A stretch of 64,000 nucleotides of DNA from positions 45,318,380 to 45,382,379 of the forward strand of contig NC_030383.2 of NCBI RefSeq assembly GCF_001625215.2, written 5' to 3'. Position numbers and translations under genes: made by a program. Under the pieces are notes generated by a model. The model was not told the DNA's origin. It searched no databases and worked only from the letters and a program-made list of their open reading frames with translations. Shown here piece by piece: positions 12,251 to 23,831 of this stretch; position 1 is the first letter of the stretch, and each line of letters begins with the position of its first letter. Source of the stretch: Daucus carota subsp. sativus. Taxonomy: Eukaryota > Streptophyta > Magnoliopsida > Apiales > Apiaceae.

Positions 12251-13216
12251 AAACCGTCGGCCAATTTTCTCGAGCCTAAACCCGAACCGTCGGGCAATTT
12301 ACCCCTAACCGTCGGCCAATTTAACATACAGTAGGAATTAGTTATTCTAAAACCCAAACCTAAACCCTGAATGTTAACGTTTTTAAGTTAATTTATTCCG
12401 CCTACGTCTCGGCTTCAGGGCCGAACCCTAACCGTCGGCCAATTTAACATACAGTAGGAATTAGTTATTCTAAAACCCAAACCTAAACCCTGAATGTTAA
12501 CGCTTTTAAGTTAATTTATTCCGCCTACATCTCGGCTTCAGGGCCTTCGGCCCTTCAGCCTCGCCTTAATTAGGGTTTAGGCTCGAGGGAGTAGGGCCTA
12601 CCGGCCCTACACCCTCAATCCTAAACCCTAACCGTCGGCCAATTTAACATACAGTAGGAATTAGTTATTCTAAAACCCAAACCTAAACCCTGAATGTTAA
12701 CGCTTTTAAGTTAATTTATTCCGCCTACGTCTCGGCTTCAGGGCCTTCGGCCCTTCAGCCTCGCCTTAATTAGGGTTTAGGCTCGAGGGAGTAGGGCCTA
12801 CCGGCCCTACACCCTCAATCCTAAACCCTAACCGTCGGCCAATTTAACACACAGTAGGAATTAATTATTCTAAAACCCAAACCTAAACCCTGAATGTTAA
12901 CGCTTTTAAGTTAATTTATTCCGCCTACGTCTCGGCTTCAGGGCCTTCGGCCCTTCAGCCTCGCCTTAATTAGGGTTTAGGCTTGAGGGAGTAGGGCCTA
13001 CCGGCCCTACACCCTCAATCCTAAACCCTAACCGTCGGCCAATTTAACATACAGTAGGAATTACTTATTCTAAAACCCAAACCTAAACCCTGAATGTTAA
13101 CGCTTTTAAGTTAATTTATTCCGCCTACGTCTGGGCTTCAGGGCCTTCGGCCCTTCAGCCTCGCCTTAATTAGGGTTTAGGCTCGAGGGAGTAGGGCCTA
13201 CCAGTCCTACACCCTC
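12251..13216 (+). repeat. 200-bp tandem array with telomere-like words
   Basis: The word GTCGGCCAATTTAACA starts at 12311, 12434, 12634, 12834 and 13034: one shortened 123-bp spacing, then exactly 200 bp three times. Each full unit contains CCTAAACCCTAACC and TTAGGGTTTAGG (plant-telomere-like, both strands) plus two perfect short hairpins, AGGGCC-TTC-GGCCCT and GTAGGGCC-TACC-GGCCCTAC. It lies between the convergent Ulp1-like and FAR1-like genes. GC content is far above its surroundings. Confidence 0.9.
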
Positions 13217-13944
13217 ACATTGAATATATGAAAGGAAGACAGAAGATTTAAAGTTTTATGGAGATTACAACATTTGTACTCTATGTACTAAATGAATTTA
13301 AAGAAGCTGGATTCATGAATAAAATCAACTAATTCAAACTTCATTTACAATAGAATCATAATTAAAATACATGTCTAATATGAAATGTAGAATCATAAAT
13401 AGAATCAAATATATAAAACTACACAGATAGACAAAATTTAGAATCAAACATGGAGTCATACACTTAAAGAATCACAACTACTCTATGTTCATAATCAGAC
13501 TACTAAACCAGCTACATTGGAACATTGGAACAAGCCCTGAAGTTGGCAAGATCCTATGAGTATTCATTACGTAGCCAGCTAAAGAAGGTACCTACTCTAT
13601 GTTTGGATTCTCTAAGCCAACAACTCGCAAGGATAGTACTAAAACAGATTACAACCAGTACCAAAAAAGCTACATTGCTGGCACCATTTAAATCAAGTGA
13701 AGTTACAGTAAAACCTAAAAGTTTCACTTATAGTCAAAGGGAAGGGAGGAGATAGAAAGAACTTTGCTTCTATTGTGATGAGAACTGCATAATATGAATA
13801 AAAATTATCAAAAACTTTTTTCAATGTACAAAATGAAAGTAATAAATGACAATAGCAAAAGTTAATTAAAATCCATTTCCAGAATGTATAGTGTAGTGGC
13901 GTCTGTTTTCAATTTGAAAACACATAATTTGCATCATATTGATG
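13217..13944. other. Spacer between array and FAR1-like gene
   Basis: AT-rich. A short open frame at 13525-13755 has no recognisable motif and no supporting context. Part of this stretch is probably the 3' untranslated region of the minus-strand gene. Confidence 0.4.
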
Positions 13945-16900
13945 CTACTGATTCTGAGTTGGTAATTTATCTTGTTTAAGTTGTTGAGCTTTCAACGGAC
14001 AGGTTCTGGAATCATGGTACCCCAATGAATTACATGTTCTGCAAAGCCTCTTTGGCCTGTCTTTGCCGTCCCAACTTTTTTCAGCAGCACCCATAATTCT
14101 CTTGCGGGAGCCTTTGTCATTGCTTTGCAATGGTGGATGAACAGTCACTGAGCTTGAAGGTCTAACACCATACATTTCTTGGAGTATGTCATCCTTTGAT
14201 GAGCATGGATTCTTTACCTTGTTCTTCATTCTAATACTCAATGATTCCATCTCTTCTAGTAAAAACTGCATACAATCATTATCATTCCATGCATCTCCGA
14301 GACATCGTTGAAATACATTCCAAATTCTTTTTGACGTGTCTCTAGTCTTCCACCCCTCACTACTTCCAACCACGTCACCCAAGTTCAAGGTACAAAATCT
14401 ATCTACTGCATTTTTCATCCATCGATTACACAAGAATTGTTGTGGAATCTCTTCAATACCCCAAAGGGCAAGACAAAAAAAACAATGGCGGCACAAATAT
14501 CCAACTCTTGTAAAAAGCTGACAAGAACATGATACGTCATTTGTTGAAAATGACAATCGAACCTCAAACAAACTATCCTGAAAAAATTTATCCTTGACAA
14601 CATACTTGTTGACTCCATCAACTATGATTGGTTGTCCACCCAACTGAATATGAAAACAACTTGCTTTAATTTCTTTTTGAACCTTATGAAATATCGATCT
14701 CGTGTAAAGTCGAGCTGCATATTTTTCGATTAACTTTTCTGTTGTAAGGTTCGGGACGGAAGTATCTCTATTGTCTAGACTTTTAGCTTCATGAATCTGT
14801 TTATCAATCGCACTTTCGTAGCACATGTAAAACTCTGAAAGTGTGTCCCCTTTTTGCACAAAATGATTAAAGTAAATATTTGAACTCTCTGACCTTGATG
14901 TAGTTCGCAATAACCCTCCCATCGGTTTATCCCTGAAAAAAGCAGGAATCCAAGAGTTCCTCATTTCATACATCTCATTCAGCCAAATGTGCTCAGTCAA
15001 TTGAAACTCCTTCAATATACTAGACCATCCAGCTTCAAATTCAGTAACTGTCAAATGAGAAGACCACACATACTTATTCAACTTTTTCATAAATTCAGAC
15101 TCTGCACAAAAAAGAACACCAATCTGCATGTAAAAATAAAGAAAATTGTTAGTTAAAATAATAATGTATATGGTGCAGTCTATTTTTAATATCAATAATT
15201 AATCGGGTGTTGTTTATAATAAAGTTTTGAATGCTATTTAAGTTCTAAACAGGGGAATGGTACTACTGGTTGCCAAACTTTATTGTCAACTACTCAATCA
15301 AGCAACAAATAGCATATTTGATACTAAAAAGTTGTAACAGATTATAATATTAACGAAAGCAAGCTCAAATCATATGAAAAAGGAAACATAACTCTTTTTC
15401 AATTTTCTATATTAAGATAATTTAAGATAATTTGTACATTAATCGACAACAGATCATAATGGTCTCTTTTATAATTGCTAGATATTTTCAAATATGGTTA
15501 AATGGCTCAACTCTTGCAAACTTTTCTCTAAGTCCAACATCAAGCATGAACATAACAATTGTCAGTAGTATCTTTCTCAGTAGAAGATGATTTAAACCAC
15601 TTAAATAATTGTATTCCATTAAATTTATGGAAGAAAATAAAAGAAAATATGATAAAAATGGAGGTCATATTATGATATGGAAATTGTAGGGTAACTATTT
15701 GACAAATAAAACATAGATATAATGATTAATTTAGAACAGAAAGTATCAGTTTCTAAGTCCATAAGTTAAGCGAGAACCCTGAGTTAAGCAAGGCATAATG
15801 AGATATCTAAGTGCAATTAGTGCGTGTTTAAGAAGCATCAAGAATAGAATCAAAAAAATGTACCTTGGCAGGAAACTTCTGCATAATGTGCCACATACAA
15901 TAACGATGAATAGAATCTGGAAACTTTTCAGCAATTGCAATTTTCATTGCTGGACATTGGTCTGTTATTATACATTTTGGAGGCCGCTTGAAAACTTTTA
16001 GTAACATATCACAGGCCCAAGAAAAATTTGGTGTATCTTCGTGATTAAGCAAACAAGCAGCGAATGTCACACTTTTCCAATGATTATCAACCCCAATAAA
16101 GGGTACAAAAACCATACCATACCTGTAACAAGCAAACATTATTTTACTATTAATTAAAACATAACTATTATCTCATTATACTTTAATCTCACACATCAGG
16201 ACTTAAATTGAGATAAGGTAGTTGTTGTAATATTATATCTATCCAGTTCTAGCAATTTCCTGGATCGTTTGAGACTATTATATGCTACATCTTTGTGAAC
16301 TGATTAACCATAAGTTAATGGTCGAAGGATATTAAGGCCAATTGAGCTATAATGCAGCCAAGATGTTGCTCATAAAGCTCGCATAACAGATGGCACTCGA
16401 CTTCTTATAGTAGATAATTTGAATTAACAATAAAAAAACCTTTTAAACAATACCAAAATAAACACATAAATAGATAATTTGAATTTTGAGAACTCACTTA
16501 TTTGTACGATATGTAGCATCAAAAGAAACCACTTCTCCAAAAATTTCATAACTTTGACGACCTTCCACGTCAGCCCAAAAAATTCGAGTCAAATGCCCAT
16601 TTGGATCAGTCTCATACTCATAAAAAAAACCACCATTAGTTGTCTCCTTTTTTGTTTTAAACTTCTCAATCAACATATCTGCATCTCTCTTTCCGATATA
16701 CAATTTAACGTCTCTCATCCAATTTTGAAAATCTTTCGCAGTTGCTCCTACATCTGAATAGGATCCACACAACGACTTGTAAAGACTATGTGCCCTATAT
16801 GCCCCAATATTTGACTTAGCAGCATCAACAACAAATTTTCTTTGAACAGTATTCATATTGCGATTAACACGTAGGAATTGCTTCGCATAATCAGATGCCA

Positions 16901-18284
16901 TTGAGTGATTATGACCTTCAATGAAACGATCAATAACATATTCCTTCTTCCCATCATACATTACCACAATTTTTGCAGTGCAATCACATTTCATTGTAGC
17001 TGTTTTCCTCCTTTTTCTAACTGTGCTACCTTCACTACTAGATATACGAGACAATTCTGCATTATCATCAGAATTCATACTTGTTGACTGATTTAGATTA
17101 CCCGATTTTGAACAAACAATATGTTTGTGGATAATAATCCCATTCCTAACCCTTTGTGTATCTTTGCGAACATCAAAACCTGCTTTTCTTCCATACTCGG
17201 CATAAAAATTGTAAGCAGCTTCAGTATCTTTGAAACGTTGACCAGGATAAGGTTTTAAATCTGTATTAGCTACGTTTGGTATCCACAACTGAATATTCTT
17301 ACTAAAAGAATCATCAAAACCTTCTATAAATTCTTCAACCTCATTGTTTGCAGTGGAATCACACCCAGTATCAATCAATATATTGTTGCCTTCACCAGTT
17401 TGAGGAATATTACCTACATTAAAAAATTAAAATATCATCAGTAAATATTAATGAATTTTGTATGAAACAATCATGCTAATTACATATCTACAGGAACAGC
17501 TACTTCCTACCAGGTCATTATTATTATTATTATTGTTGTTGTTGTCAAATTAATTTTATATATAGATATATGGTGCTGATTTACAAGCAACTTCACATAT
17601 AGGTGCTGAAGTGAAAATAGAGTGCAGGTTTCAAGCAACTTCTCCGAGAACAAGAGAGCAGATAACATTTTGCGTGAACAGAACAACCAACAAGAATGGG
17701 ATATACAAATTAGAAGTAGCAGGAATCAACGGAATCGAATGTGTGAGAGAGAATCCAATAGAGAATTTATACAGGACAAGATTGATAAGAAGCTCAAATC
17801 ATGAATGCAATGTTCCTGGTTACAGAAGCACCACGGATGAGATCACTATCAAATCACAAGCAGCAAATCTCTGTATCTACAGCCTGAATGTAATTAATTT
17901 TAGACCATTCAAAACAGAAATTGCTTTGTGTGGGAATTAGACTACTACTACTGCTTTCCGGCTTGCTATATTTAATCAATTTTACCATTACAAACCCAAA
18001 ATTGGAATCTAACATGGAATCATACTAATTATAACATAATTATAACATAGAAACTAAAATCTATTCGATGAATTTCGAATCACTTGATAAGGCAAAATTA
18101 TTCTAGATTATAATTAGAATCTGACATGGAATCAAACTAATTATAACATAAACATAAAATTGTAACAAAACAAAGTAATCCATGACATTAGTACAAAATC
18201 CATGATACCTGATGTGCGTTCAATGATTCCATTAGAATCGACACTGAAAATAGACAACAAAGCTTGATTTGAAGAAGAAGACAT
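13945..18284 (-). CDS. FAR1/FHY3-related protein with MULE transposase core (FRS type)
   Basis: Four exons in minus order: 18284-18209, 17413-16498, 16122-15864, 15123-13945. Total 2430 nt, 809 aa, all phases matching. Domains: N-terminal FAR1 zinc-binding region at about residues 85-200 (FYAEYGRKAGFDVRKDTQR, Cys in IVCSK, CDC, then EGHNH); MULE transposase core from about residue 270, with SFDATYRTNK joined across the second splice to YGMVFVPFIGVDNH, then IITDQCPAM, HRYCMWH and TSRSESSN; SWIM zinc finger near residue 620 (CSCQ...GYLCRHC); C-terminal CCHC-like knuckle CRTCNSLGYHDSRTC. Such proteins are either Mutator-like transposases or domesticated light-signalling factors (FHY3/FAR1). The frame is intact. 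Position tail to tail with a Ulp1-like gene favours a transposon origin; domestication cannot be excluded. The start ATG follows a GC-rich repeat-bearing 5' leader. Confidence 0.85.
17603..17940 (+). pseudogene. Captured exon of a Pollen Ole e 1-like protein gene
   Basis: An open frame on the plus strand inside intron 1 of the minus-strand FAR1-like gene. It starts right after a splice-acceptor-like CACATATAG and reads GAEVKIECRFQ..., ending LCIYSLNVINFRPFKT...CGN and stop. Cysteine spacing and the phrases VKIECR, CNVPGY and CIYSLN...FRP match the second half of plant Ole e 1-like/extensin-like secreted proteins. No signal-peptide exon or promoter is visible upstream (17414-17600). Most likely a fragment carried into the intron, as in Pack-MULE capture. 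A working gene with a distant first exon is less likely. Confidence 0.6.
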
Positions 18285-18311
18285 GGCATAATATCAAGAT
18301 CCCACTTTAAC

Positions 18312-18430
18312 TGCAATCAAATCGCGCCGGAGAAGATACAAGAAGATCGTTGAAGAAGAAATCAGGTCGCGCCGGAGAAGAAATCGCGTCGCGCCGGAGA
18401 AGAAATCGAGTCGCGCCGGAGATGAAATCG
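18312..18430. repeat. Short GC-rich tandem repeats in 5' leader of FAR1-like gene
   Basis: Four spaced copies of TCGCGCCGGAGAAGAAATC with small changes, the last three about 25 bp apart. They lie just upstream of the minus-strand start codon, in the probable 5' untranslated region or promoter. Confidence 0.75.
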
Positions 18431-18479
18431 AGCTCGACCTCCAGCTCAACCTCGAGCTCGAACAGTTATGTGTATTATA

Positions 18480-18588
18480 ACGGGTTTACCAGACACCGTT
18501 GGATCAAAAACTAAATTAACGGTTAAGATTTGTTTGAGGTGTTCTGTGATGTTCTTTTTTTAAGGGTGTTCTTTTTTGAGCAATGCCC
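18480..18588. other. Candidate right terminus of a large Mutator-like element
   Basis: The stretch ending GTTCTTTTTTGAGCAATGCCC abuts a pure TA run (18589-18615), and lies about 200 bp outside the transposase gene's start. It contains ACCGTTGGATCAAAAACT, a word type common near MULE ends; the two MULE-like elements at 54-63 kb also have CCGTTGAT near their ends and abut TA runs. The matching inverted terminus is not in the window. Confidence 0.35.
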
Positions 18589-19012
18589 TATATATATATA
18601 TATATATATATATATTTCAAAATGACATGGGTGCATTGTATGAGTAAGCTATTACTCATGTCCCTTTTACAGTTCTTTTTGAAAACATTACATATATTAA
18701 GAAAAAACTAGTTGAGTATTGATTTTATTGTCTGCCCAGTAAATGTATTAAATTAAATTATCTATGTGTACATGTGGTTAAATGAAAACTTGTATTCGCT
18801 ACCAGGAACCAAAGAAAGTGCAAAAATTAAGGTTTTACCAATATAATATAATAAGTGACTAAAAACAAAGATTAAATTAATCAATCCTTATAAGCAACTA
18901 AAAACAAAGATCAAATTAATCAATTTTTATAAGCAATTAAATTACTGATAAGATATATAAACAATGAATAACAAAGAGAGCTAGTTAATTAAAAGAGAGA
19001 AAACTCATATTC

Positions 19013-19047
<35 letters not shown>

Positions 19048-19585
19048 AAGAACAAACTTTAGGGGAGATGAAGTTCTTGAGAGATGGAACATTAGAATAA
19101 ATGTCAGTTCGCCGAGACGGAGAGGAAGACATAGGGCGGTGGTTCAAGGTGTCTTTTTCTTAGTATTTGCTTTAGTTTGTAAAACCAATGTCCAGCAGAA
19201 GATCGAATTCAAATCGGAGTCGTTTTTTAAGTAATAGTCTAGTGACGGAATAAAAAAAGACCAAACTAAAAAACGTGAACAAAAAGTAGAATTACAAATT
19301 ATACCCATGTATTTGGGAAAACATTCGAATGAAAAAAGAAATGAGACAAGTATTTTGAGATAATTATTTTTTTCAACTAGGGCATGCAAAAGGAGACAGA
19401 GAGTAGTAATTTATTAAAGCTCGGATTTCACATATGCCTCTCTGACTGAATTAACAATAACCGAATACCGATCCAAGTCAGACCGGTCAGCCATGCCTAT
19501 ATATAGTGAAGGATGTATAATGTATGAAGTACCAGTTGTGGCATTCTTGCTGGACTAAATATAGACTGCAAACAAGAGAGCACAC
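18589..19585. other. Spacer with TA microsatellites and patatin gene 1 promoter
   Basis: TA runs at 18589-18615 and near 19012-19037. A TATA-like CCTATATATAGTG at about 19496-19508 lies some 80 bp upstream of the first patatin ATG and is the likely core promoter. No other gene is seen. Confidence 0.45.
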
Positions 19586-21224
19586 ATGGAGATAAAAGGA
19601 TTTTTGGTTCTGTCGTTGCTACTTTCTTTAGCAACTATTCTCGAGTGTGCAAATAAACCGCCTGCCACTCAAACAACAAAAGGAAAGACCGTGACGGTGC
19701 TGAGTATCGATGGAGGTGGCATTCGAGGCATCATCCCGGGCACCATTCTTGCCTTTCTCGAGTCCAAGCTTCAGGTCTTTTTTTTTCCCACAATTTGCAT
19801 GCTTTTTAAATGTATGCAGTATGCTAGTAAACTACTAAATTGTGAACTTGCCTAGACTAATGGTTTGATTATATACAAATATTTTTTTAGGAATTGGATG
19901 GACCCGACGCAAGAATTGCACAATACTTCGATGTGATATCTGGTACAAGCACAGGTGGCCTGGTCACTGCAATGCTCACAGCTCCAGGTGAAGATAACCG
20001 GTCTCGTTTTGCTGCCAAAGACATTAACAAATTTTATTCTGAGAATGGACCCGAAATCTTCCCACAGGACAAGTATATTTCTTCCTAGCTAATAATACCT
20101 TACTTCTCATTACTATTTCAAATTGTTAGATGACTAGCTCACATGAATTGAAGTATTGACGGATAACAGTTTTTGTTGTACCTTATAGTGCCTCCACTCA
20201 AGGGCCGAAGTACGATGGGGAGTACCTAAGATCGATCATTAGGGAATCATTGGGCAGTATAACCATGAACCAGACCCTTACAGAAGTGATCATACCAACT
20301 TTTGACATCAAACTGCTTCAACCAACAATGTTTTCTACCAGTGATGTATGCCTGTCTTAACAGTACTAGTCTTTTTCAAAGTTGTTTATGATGACAAATA
20401 ATTTATGTAATCTTTTTATTTTATTCTAATTTTACTACAGGCAAAAGTAAAAACTTCTAAGAATGCATTACTAGCAGATGCTTGCATAGGTACATCTGCA
20501 GCTCCTACTCTTTTACCAGCATACTACTTTGAGACTGAATTCGAGGATGGGAAGACTCGCAGCTTCAATCTGATCGATGGTGGAGTGGTTGCAGTCAATC
20601 CGGTAAAATCCTTTGTACTTGAGTGCGAATTAAGTTAATTTGTACCTAATATCAAATCAGCGTTACTTGAAACCGTTTTTAATCCTTGGAAACTAATTTT
20701 TTTCCGCTCAGACTCAGGTCGCCGTAACTCATATTTTCAATGAAATAGTGAAAGGAAACTTTGAGTTTGTGGATGTCAAGCCAATGGACACTAGAAAAAT
20801 ATTAGTAATATCACTCGGCACTGGTACAGCCAAGTTTGAGGAGAAGTACAATGCAAGCACGGCTTCCCAATGGAGTCCCCGCGATTGGATTAATCCCACT
20901 ATCGACTCTTACAGTGCTTCAAGCGCTGATCTGCCTGACATTGCAGTAACATCGCTCTTTCAATCCCTCGGGGCTGAGAAAAATTATTTGCGCATTCAGG
21001 AGGATAATCTGGTAGGGAATACTACTTCAGGTGATTTGGCAACCACAGAAAATATGGAGGCACTTGCTGACATAGGAAACAAGCTGCTGGAGAAGTCAGT
21101 AGCCAGGGTGAATATCGATACAGGGGCATATGAGCCCGTGGAGGAGGAAGGTACCAATTCCGATGCTCTGATCCGTTTTGCTAAGCTACTTTCAGATGAA
21201 AGGAAGATCCGCACAGCTAATTAG
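19586..21224 (+). CDS. Patatin-like lipid acyl hydrolase, copy 1
   Basis: Patatin-family enzymes cleave fatty acyl groups from galactolipids and phospholipids with a Ser-Asp dyad. Exons: 19586-19774, 19891-20072, 20189-20345, 20441-20602, 20712-21224; 1203 nt, 400 aa. A hydrophobic signal peptide ([17 protein letters not shown]) is followed by the oxyanion loop [11 protein letters not shown], the nucleophile elbow GTSTGG in exon 2 and the catalytic Asp in [11 protein letters not shown] in exon 4. All three are intact. Compared with copies 3 and 4 it lacks five residues in exon 5 ([14 protein letters not shown] versus [19 protein letters not shown]) and reads VVAVNP where copies 3 and 4 read VAANNP. 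First of four same-strand paralogues. Probably secreted or vacuolar; substrate unknown. Confidence 0.93.
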
Positions 21225-22233
21225 TTAACCGGATGATTGTTGTTTCACTCAGACAAAATGCAGCTGGACTCAATTGCTCTGTTCTCTTGGCTTCAACAAA
21301 ATAAGCGATACCTTTTTTTTGTCTTTCTAAAAATTATATCCGAGTTATTTAATAAATGAAAAGTGATGCACCATAACGTCACCTGAGGGAACAGAAAATC
21401 TGGCTCATAGCATAAGTAGTGAACTTCTCCATATCATAATACAGTATGTTTTTCTATAGTTTTGAACTTCTGAAGAACAAAAGTCCAATTCGAATAACAC
21501 TTAAAGTCGAACTCAGTTGGATTAGTTGATGTTTAACTAACTTGAACTCAGTTCGATTTGATAGATGTGTAACTCGCATATAATATACGCGGCTAATCAG
21601 AGTATACATTGTATTAGTATCAACTGCCACTAAAAAGGTTGGTAGGTTTTCGCGGACTGCCATGTTTTGCGCCTAAAGCCAAGTTAATTAACTAAATTGT
21701 CAGAGTTTAAAATTGAAGTACTGCAGTCTGCAGGTTCTAAAATATCTTAATGTCATTTGATAATAACCGATGTGGGAGCGATCGTCAGTGAGATTTGTGA
21801 GTGAATGATACATGTTTATACTTAAACTTGCTAAATTTTTATAGAAAAATGATAGGGATTTCAATTTTGTAACCAAAATACTTCTCAGATGTCTGGTGAT
21901 ACGAAAGTTGGTATCTCCAACACTAAAACTAAACACATGATGTCTATATTAATCAACATTATTTATTTATTTGAATCTGCATATGAGGTTTGACAGTGCC
22001 GAGAGTCATTTACAAAACGAAGTCGATTGACCACTACTTAATTCATAACATGCACCCATGTTACAGAAAATCTGCTCAAGATCTTTACAACTCTGGCTGT
22101 TATAAAATAGTTGGTCAAATATATTTTATGAACTCTGATATGTAAGCGAAAGTCATCATATATATCGGTATCTAACAATAGCTACATATTCATAGTGTAT
22201 ACGTCTTTGCTGTTTTGGACTACAAGAAAAGAG
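21225..22233. other. Intergenic spacer, patatin copies 1-2
   Basis: Holds the 3' flank of copy 1 and the promoter region of copy 2. No gene, RNA gene or clear transposon end was seen. Confidence 0.5.
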
Positions 22234-23831
22234 ATGAAGAGAACAGGATTTTTAGTACTAACGTTGCTAATTTCATTTGCAACAACTCTCGAATGTGCAA
22301 ATAAACCACTGACTACTCAAACAACACAAGGAAGGACCGTGACAGTGCTGAGCATCGATGGAGGGGGCATCAGAGGCATCATCCCTGGCACCATTCTCGC
22401 CTTTCTCGAGTCCAAGCTTCAGGTTTTCTTCTTCTTTCATAAGCTGTATGCTAATGAATTGGGATGGGAACCAATAATATAGGCTAATAATCTGGTTACA
22501 ATGTTATATATGCGTAGGAGTTGGATGGACCAAATGCAAGAATAGCACAATACTTTGATTTGATATCTGGAACAAGCACAGGCGGCCTAGTCACAGCAAT
22601 TCTCACAGCTCCTGATGAAGACAACCAACCTCTCTTTGCTGCCAAAGACATTAACAAATTCTATTTTGAGCATGGACCCAAAATTTTCGCACTCGACAAG
22701 TACATTATCACCTTTCTCCTCTTTAGTAATTTTATTTATTATCCATTTGTGAGAGGACAAAAAGAAATAACTTGACTAGCTTTCATATTCAACCAAGGTA
22801 CTGATGAAAAATTTTCTGCTGTACCTTATAGTGCATCCGCCATGGGGCCAAAGTACGACGGCAAGTACCTAAGATTGATAATAAGGGAATTATTAGGCAA
22901 CATTACCATGAACCAGACACTTACCGATGTGATCATACCAACTTTTGACATCAAACTCCTTCAACCAATAATGTTTTCTACAAGTGATGTATGCCAATAT
23001 TTTAAGAAGTAGTGATTATTTACAGCCTATAATTTATGTTTTCTCTAGTGGCTAAATTGATTTTGCAGGCAAAAGCAAGATCTTCAAAGAATGCATTACT
23101 AGCCGATGTCTGTGTAGCCACAACGGCAGCTCCTACTGGTTTTCCAGCACACTACTTTGAGACTAAATATGAAGATGGGAAGACACGCAATTTCAATCTC
23201 ATAGATGGCGGAGTTGCTGCTACCAATCCGGTAATATTTATGTGCTCTCAGTACTACAATTTCCCAGAATTGCAATATCCAACTAACGTAGCTGAATAAA
23301 GTCTCATTGTCGAAACTAATCCACATTTCACAGACTCAGGTGGCCATAACACACATTTTCAACAAAATACTAAAAGGGAAATTTACAAAGTTATTAGTGG
23401 TATCTCTTGGAGCTGGTAAAGCTAAGTTTCAGGAGAAGTACAATGCAAGCGTGGTTTCTCAGTGGAGTCCGATCAATTGGATTTTTGACAAGGGTGCCAC
23501 GCCTTTAATCGACGTTTATAGTGCTGCAAGCACTGATATGGTTGACATTGAAGTTTCTTCACTATTTGAAGCCCTTGGAGCTGAGAAGAATTATCTGCGT
23601 ATTCAGGATGATAATCTTATCGGGAATACAAGTTCGACTGATCTGGCCACCACAGCAAATATGGAGGCGCTAGCTAACATAGGAAACAAGCTATTGGAGA
23701 AGTCAGTAGCCAGGGTGAATATAGAAACAGGAGCCTTTGAGCCCGTGGCTGGGCAAGGTACCAATTCTGATGCTCTAATTCGTTTTTCCAAACTACTTTC
23801 CGATGAAAAGAAGATCCGGCTAGCTAACTAG
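22234..23831 (+). CDS. Patatin-like lipid acyl hydrolase, copy 2
   Basis: Exons: 22234-22422, 22518-22699, 22832-22988, 23069-23230, 23334-23831; 1188 nt, 395 aa. The ATG at 22234 gives [21 protein letters not shown], which aligns with the signal peptides of copies 1 and 3, so upstream extension is unlikely. DGGGIRG, GTSTGG and DGGVAATNP are intact. Exon 5 has an in-frame loss of ten codons after the KGKF stretch: copies 1 and 3 read KGNFEF(V/I)D...KPMDT and continue ILV or MLV, whereas copy 2 reads [11 protein letters not shown]. This removes a surface segment between catalytic Asp and the C-terminal domain. Exon 1 to 4 lengths equal those of copy 1. Confidence 0.93.

Noticed and set aside
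12251..13216. Interstitial telomere
   Set aside because: CCCTAAA words are isolated within a 200-bp unit and never form head-to-tail telomere arrays.
14415..14621. Overlapping short minus-strand frame inside the FAR1-like exon 4
   Set aside because: Shadow frame of the transposase coding exon.
15746..16001. Short frames around FAR1-like exon 3
   Set aside because: Out-of-frame overlaps with the spliced coding exon 15864-16122.
20996..21214. Conserved antisense open frames over patatin exon 5 in all four copies (also 23603-23791, 26589-26807, 37122-37340)
   Set aside because: Conservation follows from the sense strand; no promoter, start context or motif supports a separate gene.
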